NCBI RefSeq assembly: GCF_003115775.1
Contig: NZ_QEES01000001.1
Span: 171,041 to 235,040 of the forward strand
From: Cellulomonas sp. WB94
Lineage (GTDB): Bacteria > Actinomycetota > Actinomycetes > Actinomycetales > Cellulomonadaceae
Reading direction: 5' to 3'
DNA: 64,000 nt
Below the pieces are notes generated by a model that worked only from the letters and a program-made list of their open reading frames with translations, did not search any database and was not told the DNA's origin. Numbering within the stretch: position 1 is the stretch's first letter; each line of letters opens with the position of its first letter. Below are positions 43,372 to 53,132 of this stretch, piece by piece. The position numbers and the translations under genes were made by a program.

Positions 43372-44008
43372 GGTGCTCCTCTCGCTTGCGCTCGAGAATC
43401 TCGACCATCCGGTGCTCCTGCTCGGGCGTCAGCGATTTCTCCTGCAACTTAACCAGCAGGTCCGGGTGCAGCACGAGCGTGGGCATGACCGGGTCGTCGT
43501 TCTCGTCGAAACCGATCTCGAGTCGCTCGAGCGACTCGATGAGGACCTCGCCGAATTCGCGCCCGCTCGCATCTACCGTCTGCCCGTACTGGTCGCTCAC
43601 GTCGCTGATGTGGCTGAGCATGCCGCGCATCAACTGACCACCCCAATCGTCGGCCATCTCGAACAGCCGAGCGAGTGTGGCAGGCACGTCGAACGTGAGG
43701 ACCTCGTCCAGGTCGACCGTCGTGGCGACCTGCACGTGAATTGGCCGGAACAGCGACGTAGACAGACCCAGATCCGCGACGGCGAGGTCTTCTTCGGACG
43801 GCAGGTCGGTCGCCTTCTCGTGCCCGATCTTGCCGAGCATCGGGTGCAGCTCCACCGACCAACTCTTCGCAACGCGGTTGAACCAGCGCGCGGCGCCTTC
43901 GGCGAACTCGTCGGGCACCGCCCACAGCTCCGGGCGGGGTGCGCCGGCGTCTGGTTCGGCGATCGCGGGTTCGTGAGCGTCCCCGTCGTCGCTCTCATCA
44001 CGAGTCAT
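43340..44008 (-). CDS. Unknown partner of the Mrr-like protein
   Basis: The 222-residue acidic protein has an Asp/Glu-rich head (MTRDESDDGDAHEP) and a middle with HVQVATTVDLDEVLTFDVPATLARLFEMADDWGGQLMRGMLSHISDVSDQYG. A helical tail follows, LTPEQEHRMVEILERKREEHRASQRR. No family, membrane segment or catalytic motif is seen. ATG 44008 is preceded by GGGAGAG. It is the first gene of the two-gene operon and overlaps the endonuclease start, so it could be a regulator, chaperone or inhibitor of it. Confidence 0.7.
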   Translation of the reverse strand: MTRDESDDGDAHEPAIAEPDAGAPRPELWAVPDEFAEGAARWFNRVAKSWSVELHPMLGKIGHEKATDLPSEEDLAVADLGLSTSLFRPIHVQVATTVDLDEVLTFDVPATLARLFEMADDWGGQLMRGMLSHISDVSDQYGQTVDASGREFGEVLIESLERLEIGFDENDDPVMPTLVLHPDLLVKLQEKSLTPEQEHRMVEILERKREEHRASQRRPDLP

Positions 44009-44313
44009 GCCTCAACTCTCCCAGAGCAGATCTTGGCCAGATGCAGAATCGCTGCCCGCAGCGGGGACGGCACCCTTGCTGGACGCCGCGGGCGTCATCG
44101 GGCCGGTGGCTGAGCCGTGGACAGGCCCACGACCACGGTCCAGTGGCGTCCGCGACCGACCGGTGAGAGGGGCGTCCGGGCCACCTGAACCCGCCCCCAG
44201 CCGCCCCCGTCCACACCCGGATAGGGTCCAAGATAGGGTCCAAGACCCCCCAGACATGCGATCAGGGCCCTGCCGGAGTACCCCCAGCAAGACCCTGACC
44301 TGCACAAACACTG
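44009..44313. other. Intergenic region next to tRNA-Pro, possible element boundary
   Basis: This 305-base stretch separates the last accessory operon from the tRNA 3' end. It holds a 12-base tandem duplication (44220-44243). The open frames are typical tRNA-adjacent noise, and no integrase or its remnant is readable. If the element entered at the tRNA 3' end, the attachment core should overlap about 44314-44340, with its partner copy outside the window on the left. Confidence 0.4.
44220..44243. repeat. Tandem 12-base direct repeat
   Basis: GATAGGGTCCAA occurs twice head to tail, followed by a third partial start (GA). It is about 70 bases from the tRNA 3' end, a spacing compatible with an arm-type integrase or excisionase site, but it could be chance slippage. 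Confidence 0.5.
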
Positions 44314-44387
<74 letters not shown>

Positions 44388-44446
44388 TCGGTCCGCGAAC
44401 GAACCTCGCAAACTCTATCGCACGTCTGCCGACTCCCCGGTCAGCG

Positions 44447-44488
44447 GGCGCCGGGCGTCCGAAACCTCAGGCTCGAACGCCCGGCACC
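44447..44488 (-). terminator. Hairpin after der
   Basis: Arms 44477-44488 and 44447-44458 form a 12-base stem with one G-T wobble and an 18-base loop, directly after the der stop on the minus strand and before the tRNA. It is the probable end of the long core operon. Confidence 0.6.
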
Positions 44489-44500
44489 ATCACTGAGCCG

Positions 44501-46048
44501 TCACCGCTTCCGCTTCTCCCGCACCCGAACGGAGATCGAGATCGGGGTGCCCTCGAACCCGAACGTCTCGCGCAGGCGACGTTCGATGAACCGCCGGTAG
44601 CCGGCCTCGAGGAACCCGGTCGAGAAGACGACGAACCGCGGCGGGCGCGTGGACGCCTGCGTCGCGAACAGGATGCGCGGCTGCTTGCCGCCCCGCAGCG
44701 GGTGGGGGTGTGCCGCGACGAGCTCACCGAGGAACGCGTTGAGCTTGCCGGTCGAGATGCGCAGGTCCCAGGACGCGAGCGAGCGCTCGAGTGCGGGGAC
44801 GAGCTTGTCGGTGTGCCAGCCGGTGCGGGCGGAGAAGTTGACGCGGGGCGCCCACTGCACCTGGACGAGGTCCTTCTCGATCTCGCGCTCGAGGAACGGG
44901 CGACGGTCCTCGTCCATGAGGTCCCACTTGTTGTAGGCGATGACGAGCGCGCGGCCGGCCTCGATGACCTGCGTGATGACGCGCGTGTCCTGCTCGGTGA
45001 TCTTGACGCTCGCGTCGAGGAGGACGACGGCGACCTCGGCCTTCTCGATCGCCGCCTGGGTGCGCAGCGAGGCGTAGAAGTCGGCGCCGGATGTCTGGTG
45101 CACGCGCCGCCGGATGCCGGCGGTGTCGACGAACACCCAGGTCTTGCCCTTGAGCTCGACGACCTCGTCGACGGGGTCGCGGGTGGTCCCGGCGACGGAG
45201 TCGACGACGACGCGCTCGCTGCCGAGCACCTTGTTGAGCAGGGACGACTTGCCGACGTTGGGGCGCCCGACGAGCGCCACGCGTCGCGGTCCGCCTTCGG
45301 GGATCGCGACGCCGTGCGCGGACACGGTCGGCAGCGCCGCCATGGCAGCGTCGAGCAGGTCACCGGTGCCACGCCCGTGCAGCGCGGAGACGGGGTGGGG
45401 CTCGCCGAGGCCGAGGCTCCAGAGCTCGGCCGCGGAGGCCTCGACGCGGGGGCCGTCGACCTTGTTGGCGCAGAGCACGACGGGCTTGCCTGCCTTGCGC
45501 AGCAGCTTCACGACGCGCTCGTCGGTGCCCGTCGGACCGACGGTCGCGTCGACGACGAACAGGATCGCGTCGGCCAGCGAGATCGCGATCTCGGCCTGCT
45601 CGGCGACGCGGGCCTCCATGCCGGCCACACCGGTCTCCCAGCCGCCGGTGTCGACGACCATGAAGTTCCGGCCGGCCCACTCGGCCGGGTAGCTGACGCG
45701 GTCGCGGGTGACACCCGGCTTGTCCTCGACGACCGCCTCGCGGCGGCCGAGGATCCGGTTGACCAGGGTCGACTTGCCGACGTTCGGGCGCCCGATGACT
45801 GCGAGCACCGGGAGGGGTGCTGCGGGGCCGCCACCTTCACCGTCCGAGAGCTCGCCGCCGAGGAGAGCGAGGTCCTCGTCCTCGAGCTCGTACTCCGCGA
45901 GGCCCGCCCGCAGTGCGTCCTCGCGCTTCGCGTCAAGGTCCGCGTCGACGGCGGGGTCGAGGGTGACCTCCGCAGCTGCGGGGGCATCGAGGGGTTCGGT
46001 CAGGACTGCGTCGTGGTGCTGGCCCGGAGTCGGGTCGGTCTCGCTCAT
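44501..46048 (-). CDS. der: Ribosome assembly GTPase Der (EngA)
   Basis: The ~515-residue protein has two tandem GTPase domains: [13 protein letters not shown] near residue 86 with DTGGWE, and [13 protein letters not shown] near 258 with DTAGIRRR, then NKWD. A KH-like C-terminal domain ends in RVREKRKR. Der acts in 50S subunit maturation. An acidic ~75-residue N-terminal extension precedes the first G domain, as is common in actinobacteria. ATG 46048 gives a GGGGGAGAA ribosome site about eight bases away; the longer frame to 46099 lacks support. It is the last gene of the xerD-to-der operon. Confidence 0.95.
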   Translation of the reverse strand: MSETDPTPGQHHDAVLTEPLDAPAAAEVTLDPAVDADLDAKREDALRAGLAEYELEDEDLALLGGELSDGEGGGPAAPLPVLAVIGRPNVGKSTLVNRILGRREAVVEDKPGVTRDRVSYPAEWAGRNFMVVDTGGWETGVAGMEARVAEQAEIAISLADAILFVVDATVGPTGTDERVVKLLRKAGKPVVLCANKVDGPRVEASAAELWSLGLGEPHPVSALHGRGTGDLLDAAMAALPTVSAHGVAIPEGGPRRVALVGRPNVGKSSLLNKVLGSERVVVDSVAGTTRDPVDEVVELKGKTWVFVDTAGIRRRVHQTSGADFYASLRTQAAIEKAEVAVVLLDASVKITEQDTRVITQVIEAGRALVIAYNKWDLMDEDRRPFLEREIEKDLVQVQWAPRVNFSARTGWHTDKLVPALERSLASWDLRISTGKLNAFLGELVAAHPHPLRGGKQPRILFATQASTRPPRFVVFSTGFLEAGYRRFIERRLRETFGFEGTPISISVRVREKRKR

Positions 46049-46113
46049 GGGAGCATTCTCCCCCGGGCAGGTGCCGGACGACGAATGCGGGTCCGGCAAC
46101 GCCCGCCGGCAGG

Positions 46114-46839
46114 CTACTCGGCAGCGTTCGGGTCGTCCGTCGGCAGCGGGAGCCCGGCGCGTGCAGCGGCCCCGGAGACGAGGCCGGAGAGCGCGACCCG
46201 GATCGCCTCGTTGGCCTCGCTCAGGGCGACCCGACCCGAGGTCCCGGGCGCACGCACGAGCGTCAGCGGCTCACCGAACTCGATGACGAGACGCCGGCGG
46301 AACCCGGGGACGTGTCCCACGGACTCCCCCGTGCGTCGGGTGCCGAGCACCGCCACAGGGACGACGGGCGCTCCCCCGTTCAGCGCGAGCCACGCGATGC
46401 CGGCCTGCGCGCTCGAGGCGTCGCCACGTCCCCGGTTGCCCTCCGGGAAGATCCCCACGACCCCGCCGCGGCGCAGCACGCCCAGAGCGGCCGTCAGCGC
46501 GGTCCGGCCACCCTCGCGGTCGACGGGGATCTGACCGAGGGATGTCAGGAACCAGCCCGCGACCCCGACGAACGCCTCCTGCTTGACGAGGACGTGCACC
46601 GGCCGGGGCGTCGCACCAGCGAGCATCGGTCCGTCGACGACGCCCGTGTGGTTGGCGGCGAACAGGACCGGGCCCGACGTCGGCACGTGGTCGGCGCCGA
46701 TGACCCGGGCGTGCCACACGCCGAATGCGAGGAACCGGCCGATCCGCCGTCCCCACCGCGCTCCACGCTCGGACAGTGCCGAGGGCTCGGTGGACGCCGA
46801 GGCGCCGGGGGTCGCAGACGCTGCTGCGCGCCGTCTCAC
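46114..46839 (-). CDS. 1-acyl-sn-glycerol-3-phosphate acyltransferase family protein
   Basis: The 241-residue PlsC-type acyltransferase has the catalytic block NHTGVVDGP (H-x4-D) near residue 66 and FPEGNRGRG near 138. It is expected to add a fatty acyl chain to lysophosphatidic acid or a similar acceptor at the inner membrane. The start GTG shares four bases (GTGA) with the cmk stop, so the two are coupled, the cmk-plsC-der order seen widely in actinobacteria. The product might act on another polyol lipid, as many actinobacterial paralogues do. Confidence 0.9.
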   Translation of the reverse strand: MRRRAAASATPGASASTEPSALSERGARWGRRIGRFLAFGVWHARVIGADHVPTSGPVLFAANHTGVVDGPMLAGATPRPVHVLVKQEAFVGVAGWFLTSLGQIPVDREGGRTALTAALGVLRRGGVVGIFPEGNRGRGDASSAQAGIAWLALNGGAPVVPVAVLGTRRTGESVGHVPGFRRRLVIEFGEPLTLVRAPGTSGRVALSEANEAIRVALSGLVSGAAARAGLPLPTDDPNAAE

Positions 46840-47600
46840 GAGCGCCGTCCAGTCATCTCGGTGACCACGTCGAGCACGGCCTGCACGGTCTGCTCGAAGT
46901 CGAGGTCGGACGAGTCGACGGTCGCGACGCCGTCGGACGCGACATGGAACGCCGCCACCGTCGAGTCGTCGGCATCACGTCGCAGCACCTGGTCGCGCGT
47001 GGCGCGCACGGCGGCCGCGTCGTCGGTCCCGTGCACGTCGAGGGCGCGCCGGGCGAGGCGCGCCTCCTCGCTCGCGGTGAGCAGGATGCGCACGTCCGCG
47101 TCGGGGGCGATCACCGTCGTGATGTCCCGCCCCTCGGCGACGACGCCACGACCGCCCGAGAACGACGACGGCAACCGCTCGGCCGCGATGGCCTCGCGCT
47201 GGAGCCGACCGAGCTCGGCGCGGACGTCGAGGTTCGTCGCGACGGCGCTGACGGCCGACGAGATCGCGGTCTCGCGGATCGCGGCGTCGATGTCGACCCC
47301 GTCGACGCGCACGCTCGGCGCAGCGGGGTCGACACCCATCTCGAGCGGCATAGCTCGCACCAGCGCCGCGACCGCCGCAGTGTCGGTCAACGACACGCCC
47401 TCATGCAGGCACCACCAGGTCGCGGCGCGGTACATCGCGCCCGTGTCCAGGTAGGCGAGGCCGAGCCGCGCCGCGACCTCGCGCGAGACGCTCGACTTGC
47501 CCGATCCCGACGGCCCGTCGATCGCTATCACGAGCGCCTGCGGGCGCCGGTGCCGGGCGGTCACGCCTGTGGTCTGCGCGCTCAACTGACAAGGCTCCAT
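46836..47600 (-). CDS. cmk: Cytidylate kinase
   Basis: The P-loop kinase phosphorylates CMP and dCMP to the diphosphates. Walker A is AIDGPSGSGKSS near residue 26, followed by YLDTGAMYRA, the CMP-binding SSFSGGRGVVAEGRDITTVIAPDA, and the lid TRDQVLRRDADDS, all in order. The start is uncertain: ATG 47600 overlaps the end of tyrA by 19 bases, while GTG 47564 would give an N-terminus closer to other Cmk proteins. Neither has a strong ribosome site. It lies between tyrA and plsC in a continuous operon. Confidence 0.95.
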   Translation of the reverse strand: MEPCQLSAQTTGVTARHRRPQALVIAIDGPSGSGKSSVSREVAARLGLAYLDTGAMYRAATWWCLHEGVSLTDTAAVAALVRAMPLEMGVDPAAPSVRVDGVDIDAAIRETAISSAVSAVATNLDVRAELGRLQREAIAAERLPSSFSGGRGVVAEGRDITTVIAPDADVRILLTASEEARLARRALDVHGTDDAAAVRATRDQVLRRDADDSTVAAFHVASDGVATVDSSDLDFEQTVQAVLDVVTEMTGRRS

Positions 47601-48697
47601 CCGCGGGCCGTGAGCTCCGCCTCGAGGTGCTCGGACCGGCCCGGCAGGACCGAGATGTTCGCCATGCCGACCGGCCGGCCGGCCGCGTGCTCGAGCTGGA
47701 GGTCTTCGAGGTTCACGCCCGCGTGGCCGACGTCCGCCAGGAGCCGGGCCAGCTCGCCGGGCGAGTCCGGGACCAGGACCGTGACGACCTCGTAGGCACG
47801 CGGCGCCCCGCCGTGCTTGCCGGGGATGCGCGCGACACCGGCGTTGCCGCGGGCGATCGTCTGCGCGATGGTCGACAGCGCACCGCCCTCGACCGTCTCC
47901 GGCCCGGTGGCCGCGTCCGCGAGGCCGAGCGCAGCGATGACGCCGTCGAGGTCGCCGCGCAGCCCGACGAGGACGTCGCGGACGGCACCGGCGTTCGCCG
48001 CGAGGATCGAGGTCCACAGGGCGGGGTCGCTCGACGCGATCCGCGTCACGTCGCGCAGGCCCTGGCCCGCCAGGCCCAGGGCATCGTCGGACGCGTCGCG
48101 CAGCTGTGCGGCCACGAGGCTCGCGACGACCTGCGGGACGTGGGAGACCACCGCGACCGCGGCGTCGTGGTCGGCGGCGGACATGGCCACCGGCTGCGCT
48201 CCAAGGTCGACCGCGAGCGCGCGGACCGCGAGCAGCGCCTCGGGCGACGAGGACCCGGAGTTGACGACGACCCACGGTCGCCCGACGAACAGGTCGGGCA
48301 GGGCCGCCGACGGACCGGTGCGTTCACGGCCCGCCATGGGGTGCGAGCCCACGTAGCGCGTCAGGTCGGCGCCCGCGGCGCGGAGCTCGGCCAGCACCGT
48401 GCCCTTGACGCTCGCGACGTCGGTCACGACAGCGCCGGGGTGCGCGGCGAGCTCCGCGATGACCACGTCGGCCGTGACGTCGGGGGGTGCGGCCACCACG
48501 ACCAGGGTCGGCGGGGCGTCGTCGGGAGCGGCAGGTCGGCCCGCCCCGACCTCACGAGCGAGTGCGAGGGCCGTCCGCGACGGGTCGTGGAGGACGACCT
48601 CGACGCCGCGCGTGGTCAGTCCGAGCCCCACGGACGCACCGAGCAGGCCGGTGCCGACCACGCGCACCGGGCCGCGCGTGGCGACCGTTGAGTTCAC
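47582..48697 (-). CDS. tyrA: Prephenate dehydrogenase with ACT domain
   Basis: The 371-residue enzyme makes 4-hydroxyphenylpyruvate for tyrosine. The NAD-binding motif VVGTGLLGASVGLGL is near residue 13, GSHPMAGRERTGP near 117 is the substrate loop with the key His, and AADHDAAVAVVSHVPQ follows. The final ~75 residues (AYEVVTVLVPDSPGELARLLADVGHAGVNLEDLQLEH) form an ACT domain for amino-acid feedback. The ATG overlaps the rluB stop by four bases. Confidence 0.95.
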   Translation of the reverse strand: MNSTVATRGPVRVVGTGLLGASVGLGLTTRGVEVVLHDPSRTALALAREVGAGRPAAPDDAPPTLVVVAAPPDVTADVVIAELAAHPGAVVTDVASVKGTVLAELRAAGADLTRYVGSHPMAGRERTGPSAALPDLFVGRPWVVVNSGSSSPEALLAVRALAVDLGAQPVAMSAADHDAAVAVVSHVPQVVASLVAAQLRDASDDALGLAGQGLRDVTRIASSDPALWTSILAANAGAVRDVLVGLRGDLDGVIAALGLADAATGPETVEGGALSTIAQTIARGNAGVARIPGKHGGAPRAYEVVTVLVPDSPGELARLLADVGHAGVNLEDLQLEHAAGRPVGMANISVLPGRSEHLEAELTARGWSLVS

Positions 48698-49614
48698 ATG
48701 CCCACCCGTGCCATGAGCGTCCCGAGCTCGACCTGGCCGAGCACGCGCGTGTGGCCCGTGCGCAGGTCGCCGAGCTTGATGGGACCGATCTGCGTGCGCA
48801 CGAGCCGCTCGACCGGGAACCCCAGCTCGTCGAAGATCCGGCGCACGATGCGGTTGCGGCCCTCGTGCAGCACGATCTCGACGAGGCTCGCCTGCGGGCT
48901 CAGGTCCACGACCCGGAAGTCGTCGACCTTCGCCAGCCCGTCCTCGAGCTGGACCCCCTTGAGCAGCCGGTTCGCGATCGACCCCGGCACGCGGCCGTCG
49001 AGGTGCGCGAGGTAGGTCTTGGGGACGGCGTGCGACGGGTGCGCGAGGCGGTTCGCGAGCTCGCCGTCGTTCGTCAGCAGCAGCAGCCCCTCGGTCTCGG
49101 CGTCGAGCCGGCCGACGTGGAACAGCCGCTCGGAACGGTTCGCGACGAACTGCGCGAGCGACGGGCGACCCTCGGGGTCGTGCATCGTCGAGACGACACC
49201 CAGCGGCTTGTTCAAGGCGATGGTGATGAGCGAGGTGTCGAGCTGGATCCGCATGCCGTCCACGTGGATGACCGCGCGCTGAGGGTCGACCCGCACACCG
49301 AGCTCACGGACGAGCGCGCCGTCGACGGTCACGCGGCCGGCCTCGATGAGGATCTCGCAGCCGCGGCGCGAGCCGAGCCCAGCAGTGGCGAGGACCTTCT
49401 GCAGCCGCACGCCGTCGGGCACGTGGACGTCGCGCTGCGGCGCGGCAGGAGCGGCGGGGCGGGTCGTCCTCGGCGGCCTGCCGGCGCCGGGGCGGGCGAC
49501 GTGCGGCACTCCCTCGCGGGCGGGGCGGGCCGAAGCTCGGTTGCTGCCGGTTCGGGGGGACTCCCCGCGGAGCTGGCCGGTCCGGCCGTCACGTCGTTCG
49601 TCTGCAGCACTCAT
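48694..49614 (-). CDS. rluB: 23S rRNA pseudouridine synthase, RluB type
   Basis: The 306-residue protein has an Arg/Pro-rich basic head (~65 residues), then an S4 RNA-binding domain (VRLQKVLATAGLGSRRGCEILIEAGRV). The catalytic block GRLDAETEGLLLLTNDGELANRL near 170 holds the nucleophilic Asp. It converts uridine to pseudouridine in a 23S stem loop. Start and stop overlap both neighbours by four bases. The family also includes RsuA and RluE; RluB fits best by its place after scpB. Confidence 0.9.
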   Translation of the reverse strand: MSAADERRDGRTGQLRGESPRTGSNRASARPAREGVPHVARPGAGRPPRTTRPAAPAAPQRDVHVPDGVRLQKVLATAGLGSRRGCEILIEAGRVTVDGALVRELGVRVDPQRAVIHVDGMRIQLDTSLITIALNKPLGVVSTMHDPEGRPSLAQFVANRSERLFHVGRLDAETEGLLLLTNDGELANRLAHPSHAVPKTYLAHLDGRVPGSIANRLLKGVQLEDGLAKVDDFRVVDLSPQASLVEIVLHEGRNRIVRRIFDELGFPVERLVRTQIGPIKLGDLRTGHTRVLGQVELGTLMARVGM

Positions 49615-50312
49615 CGTGTCTCTCCGCTTGCGGTGTCCACGCCTTCGAGCGTGTCGATATCGGGCAGGTAGGGCGCGAGCGGCGGCATCTCGTCGAGACT
49701 CGCCAGCCCCATCCGTTCCAAGAAGTATCCCGTGGTCTCGTACAGCAGGGCACCAGTCGAGGGATCCGCGCCCACCTCGGTGACGAGCCCCCGCGCCGTC
49801 AACGTCCGCACGACGCCGTCCACGTTGACCCCGCGGACGCCCGAGACCTGCCCGCGCGTGACCGGTTGGCGGTAGGCGATCACCGCGAGCGTCTCGAGCG
49901 CCGCCTGGGTCAGCCGGGCCGTCTGCCCCTCGAGCACGAAGCGCCCGACGACGTCCGCGTACGTCGGCGCCGAGTAGATGCGCCAGCCGGCGCCGGCGAG
50001 GCGGAGCTCGAAGCCGCGGACCCGCCCGCCGTCCGCGCCGCGGTACTCGGCCGCCAGCTCGGCGAGCAGCGCCTCGACCCTGCTCGTCGGCAGCGCGAGG
50101 ACGGACGCGAGCCGCACCGCGGGGATCGGCTCGTCAGCGACCATCAGCACCGCCTCGAGCGCGGCGAGCGCCCCGCCGGGCAGGTCGTCGACGTCGAACG
50201 CGAGCTCGTCGGCCGCGGGGTCGGGAGTCGGCGACGTCTCGCGGTCGACTGTGGTGTCCTGGTCGTCGGGCGACGCGTCGTCGGGCCGGCCGTCGGGGTT
50301 GGTCTCGGTCAT
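49611..50312 (-). CDS. scpB: Segregation and condensation protein B
   Basis: The 233-residue winged-helix protein has GALAALEAVLMVADEPIPAVRLASVL near residue 46, RLTQAALETLAVIAYRQPVTRGQVSGVRGVNVDGVVRTLTARGLV near 135-175, and LLYETTGYFLERMGL, the usual ScpB pattern. An acidic disordered head of ~40 residues precedes it. ScpB dimerises, binds ScpA and loads the SMC condensin. Overlaps with scpA and rluB are four bases each. Confidence 0.95.
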   Translation of the reverse strand: MTETNPDGRPDDASPDDQDTTVDRETSPTPDPAADELAFDVDDLPGGALAALEAVLMVADEPIPAVRLASVLALPTSRVEALLAELAAEYRGADGGRVRGFELRLAGAGWRIYSAPTYADVVGRFVLEGQTARLTQAALETLAVIAYRQPVTRGQVSGVRGVNVDGVVRTLTARGLVTEVGADPSTGALLYETTGYFLERMGLASLDEMPPLAPYLPDIDTLEGVDTASGETR

Positions 50313-51250
50313 GCTGTCGGCTCCTGCGGGTCGGGCCCACCGGGGGCGTCGGTGGTGTCAAGAGCGTCGGGTGGTGCGTCGAAGTCGTCCGACACGACGA
50401 TGTCGCCCTCGTCGGACCCGGTCCACCGCACCGTCAGCTCCCCCAGCGGGCTCACCTGGTCGAACCCGACAGCCCCCTCGCGGAACAGCTCGAGCAGCGC
50501 GAGGAACCGCACGACGATGACGAGCGTCGACCCGGCATCGGCGGTCAGGGCCCGGAACGACGAGGCGCCACCGTGGCGCAGACGGTCGACGAGCACGGCC
50601 GCCTGCTCGCGCACCGAGACCGTCGGTGCGTACACGTGGCTGAGGTCGACGCCGGGGGGCAGCGCGCGCGGCGCGAGCGCCTTGGCCGCCAGCACCGCGA
50701 GCTCCTGCGGACCGATCTGCCACACGAGCTCGGGGAGCAGGGCCGCGAGGTGCGGCTCGAGGGTGACGGTCCGGGGGAACCTCCGGGCCTCCGACGCGAG
50801 CCGTTCGCCGAGGTCAGCGGCGACGTCCTTGTACGCGCGGTACTGGAGCAGCCGGGCGAACAGCAGGTCGCGGGCCTCGAGGAACTCGAGGTCCTCCTCG
50901 TCCTCGACGTCGCCGGACGGCAGCAGCCGAGCCGCCTTGAGGTCGAGGAGCGTCGCGGCGACGACGAGGAACTCGCTCACCTGGCCGAGGTCCCACGACT
51001 GCCCGCCGTCGGCCCCGGTGCGCTCAGCGAGCCGGATGTACGCGATGAACTCGTCCGTCACGGTCGCGAGCGCGATCTCCGTGATGTCGAGCTTGTGCTT
51101 CGAGATCAGCCCGAGCAGAAGGTCGAACGGTCCGGAGAAGTTGGTGAGGTGGACCTCGAAGCTCGCCGTCCCGGGCGCCTCCGCAACGGGGCTAGGCGGC
51201 GTCGCCACGGGCGACGAGCTCACGCGCGAGCTGGCGGTAGGCGATCGCAC
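50309..51250 (-). CDS. scpA: Segregation and condensation protein A (kleisin)
   Basis: The kleisin partner of SMC starts its conserved region at FEVHLTNFSGPFDLLLGLISKHKLDITEIALATVTDEFIAYI, followed by FLVVAATLLDLKAARLLP, and ends with a winged-helix part (FLALLELFREGAVGFDQVSPLGELTVRW). The start is uncertain: GTG 51250 overlaps parA by 59 bases, while GTG codons at 51223 and 51208 reduce that overlap. The first ~25 residues are Ser/Pro-rich either way. It is coupled with scpB. Confidence 0.94.
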   Translation of the reverse strand: MRSPTASSRVSSSPVATPPSPVAEAPGTASFEVHLTNFSGPFDLLLGLISKHKLDITEIALATVTDEFIAYIRLAERTGADGGQSWDLGQVSEFLVVAATLLDLKAARLLPSGDVEDEEDLEFLEARDLLFARLLQYRAYKDVAADLGERLASEARRFPRTVTLEPHLAALLPELVWQIGPQELAVLAAKALAPRALPPGVDLSHVYAPTVSVREQAAVLVDRLRHGGASSFRALTADAGSTLVIVVRFLALLELFREGAVGFDQVSPLGELTVRWTGSDEGDIVVSDDFDAPPDALDTTDAPGGPDPQEPTA

Positions 51251-52058
51251 CGGGGTGGGTCGGTGCGTACGTGGTGATGGGCTCGGCGGCGACCGACGAG
51301 TCGGGGAACTTCACCGTGCGGCCGATCATCGTGTGCAGCAGCGTGCTGCCGAACGCCTCGTTGAGCCGCGCCACGACCTCGCGCGCATGGAGCGTGCGCG
51401 GGTCGTACATCGTCGCGAGGATGCCGTCGACCTCGAGTCGCGGGTTCAGCCGGTCGCGGACCTTCTCGATGGTCTCGATGAGCAGCGCGACCCCGCGCAG
51501 CGCGAAGAACTCGCACTCGAGCGGGATCAGCACGCCGTGCGCGGCGGTCAGGGCGTTCACGGTGAGGAGCCCGAGCGACGGCTGACAGTCGATGAGCACC
51601 ACGTCGTAGTCGTCGAGCGCGGGCCGGAGCACACGGGCGAGGACCGACTCACGGGCGACCTCGCCGACGAGCTGGACCTCGGCCGCCGACAGGTCGATGT
51701 TCGACGGGAGCAGGTCGAGACCGGGGACCGCCGTCGGCCGGATGAGCTCGCTGAGGACGGCCGTGCGCTCCATGAGGAGGTTGTAGACGGTGCGCTCGAG
51801 CTCGTGCGGGCTGATCCCGAGACCGACCGACGCGGCACCCTGCGGGTCGAAGTCGACGATGAGGACGCGACGGCCGTACTCGGCGAGGGCAGCCGCGAGG
51901 TTGATGGTCGTCGTCGTCTTGCCGACGCCACCCTTCTGGTTGCACATCGCGATGACGCGCGCAGGTCCGTGGTTGGCGAGCAGCGACGGGATGGCGAACT
52001 CCGGCATGGGTCGGCCGACCGGGTCCAGCGGCGTCTCGATCGTCTCCTCGGTTGTCAC
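51192..52058 (-). CDS. ParA/Soj-family chromosome partitioning ATPase
   Basis: The 288-residue protein has the deviant Walker A KGGVGKTTTTINLA near residue 42, the LIVDFDPQGAASVGLG switch, and VVLIDCQPSLGLLTVNAL. It is probably a second ParA that works with the neighbouring condensin genes, since the main parA-parB pair usually sits near the origin. The ATG at 52058 yields a typical ~30-residue acidic head. It sits 64 bases after xerD. Confidence 0.92.
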   Translation of the reverse strand: MTTEETIETPLDPVGRPMPEFAIPSLLANHGPARVIAMCNQKGGVGKTTTTINLAAALAEYGRRVLIVDFDPQGAASVGLGISPHELERTVYNLLMERTAVLSELIRPTAVPGLDLLPSNIDLSAAEVQLVGEVARESVLARVLRPALDDYDVVLIDCQPSLGLLTVNALTAAHGVLIPLECEFFALRGVALLIETIEKVRDRLNPRLEVDGILATMYDPRTLHAREVVARLNEAFGSTLLHTMIGRTVKFPDSSVAAEPITTYAPTHPGAIAYRQLARELVARGDAA

Positions 52059-52122
52059 GCGGCCAACTTACCGGAGCGTGAGCACGTTCAGGCAGCGACA
52101 GACCGGCAGGAAGCCGATCCGG

Positions 52123-53118
52123 TCAACGCGGCGTCGACGTCGGGGACGCGCCGCTGCGCTCCCCGCCGTGGGGGTCTCGCCGCAGGGCCCGCGGGTGCGC
52201 GGTGGCGTAGACCTCGCGCAGCGTGTCGCGCGTGACCAGGGTGTAGATCTGCGTGGTCGTGACCGAGGCATGGCCGAGCAGCTCCTGGACCACGCGCACA
52301 TCGGCCCCACCCGCAAGCAGGTGCGTCGCGAACGAGTGCCGCAGCGTGTGCGGCGAGACGTGCGCCGCACCGTCCAGGTGCGCCCGCTCAGCCGCCGCGC
52401 TCAGCAGTCCCCACGCGCTCTGCCGGCTGAGCCGCGCGCCACGGGTGTTGAGGAACACCGCGGGAGTCCCCCGGCCCTCACCCGCCAGGGCCGGCCTGGC
52501 GCGGACGAGGTACGCGTCGACCGCGTCGACCGCGTAGCTGCCCACGGGCACCACCCGTTCCTTGCGACCCTTGCCGCGCAGCCGGACGGAGGCCCGGCCG
52601 TGCGTGAGGTCCATGTCGTCGATGTCGAGGCCGACGGCCTCGGAGATCCGGGCGCCCGTCGAGTACAGCAGCTCGAGCAGCGCGCGGTCCCGCAGGGGCA
52701 CCGGCCCTTCGCCCACGCTCGCGGCCTCGAGGAGCCGCTCGACGTCGGACGTCGAGATCGCCTTGGGCAGGCGCTTGGGCTGGGCGGGCGGGCGCACGGA
52801 CCTCGCCGCGTCGGCCCCCGTCAGCCCCTCGAGCGCACAGAACCTGTGCCACCCCCGCAGCGCGACCACGGCGCGGGCGGTGGACGACGCCGACAGCTGC
52901 GCACCGCCGTCGGACCCGGTGCGCATGACGGCGACGAAGTCCTCGACGTCCCGCTCGGTGATGTCGTCCGGTCGTGTCCGCCCCGCGGCGTCGAGGTGTG
53001 CGACGTAGCGGGCGAGGTCACGCCGGTAGGCGGCGAGCGTGTTGACTGCGAGGCCGCGCTCGACGGTCAGGTGCGCCAGGTAGTCCTCGACCGCGCTCTG
53101 CAGCAGGACCTGCGCCAC
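52123..53118 (-). CDS. xerD: Tyrosine recombinase XerD
   Basis: The ~331-residue recombinase resolves chromosome dimers at dif together with XerC. The N-terminal SAM-like core-binding domain is [33 protein letters not shown]. The catalytic residues are R in [13 protein letters not shown] in [12 protein letters not shown] and R in [15 protein letters not shown] in [13 protein letters not shown], and the final Y. GTG 53118 fits the conserved N-terminus; the frame is open further upstream into ctaB but the sequence there is not protein-like. XerD next to parA and scpAB is a classic actinobacterial order, so this is the housekeeping enzyme rather than the element's integrase. Confidence 0.95.
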   Translation of the reverse strand: MAQVLLQSAVEDYLAHLTVERGLAVNTLAAYRRDLARYVAHLDAAGRTRPDDITERDVEDFVAVMRTGSDGGAQLSASSTARAVVALRGWHRFCALEGLTGADAARSVRPPAQPKRLPKAISTSDVERLLEAASVGEGPVPLRDRALLELLYSTGARISEAVGLDIDDMDLTHGRASVRLRGKGRKERVVPVGSYAVDAVDAYLVRARPALAGEGRGTPAVFLNTRGARLSRQSAWGLLSAAAERAHLDGAAHVSPHTLRHSFATHLLAGGADVRVVQELLGHASVTTTQIYTLVTRDTLREVYATAHPRALRRDPHGGERSGASPTSTPR

Positions 53119-53132
53119 GGCTCCGCCAGCGC

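Noticed and set aside
52123..53118. XerD as the integrase of the mobile element
   Set aside because: It lies in the core operon with parA and scpAB, the standard place for the housekeeping dimer-resolution recombinase.
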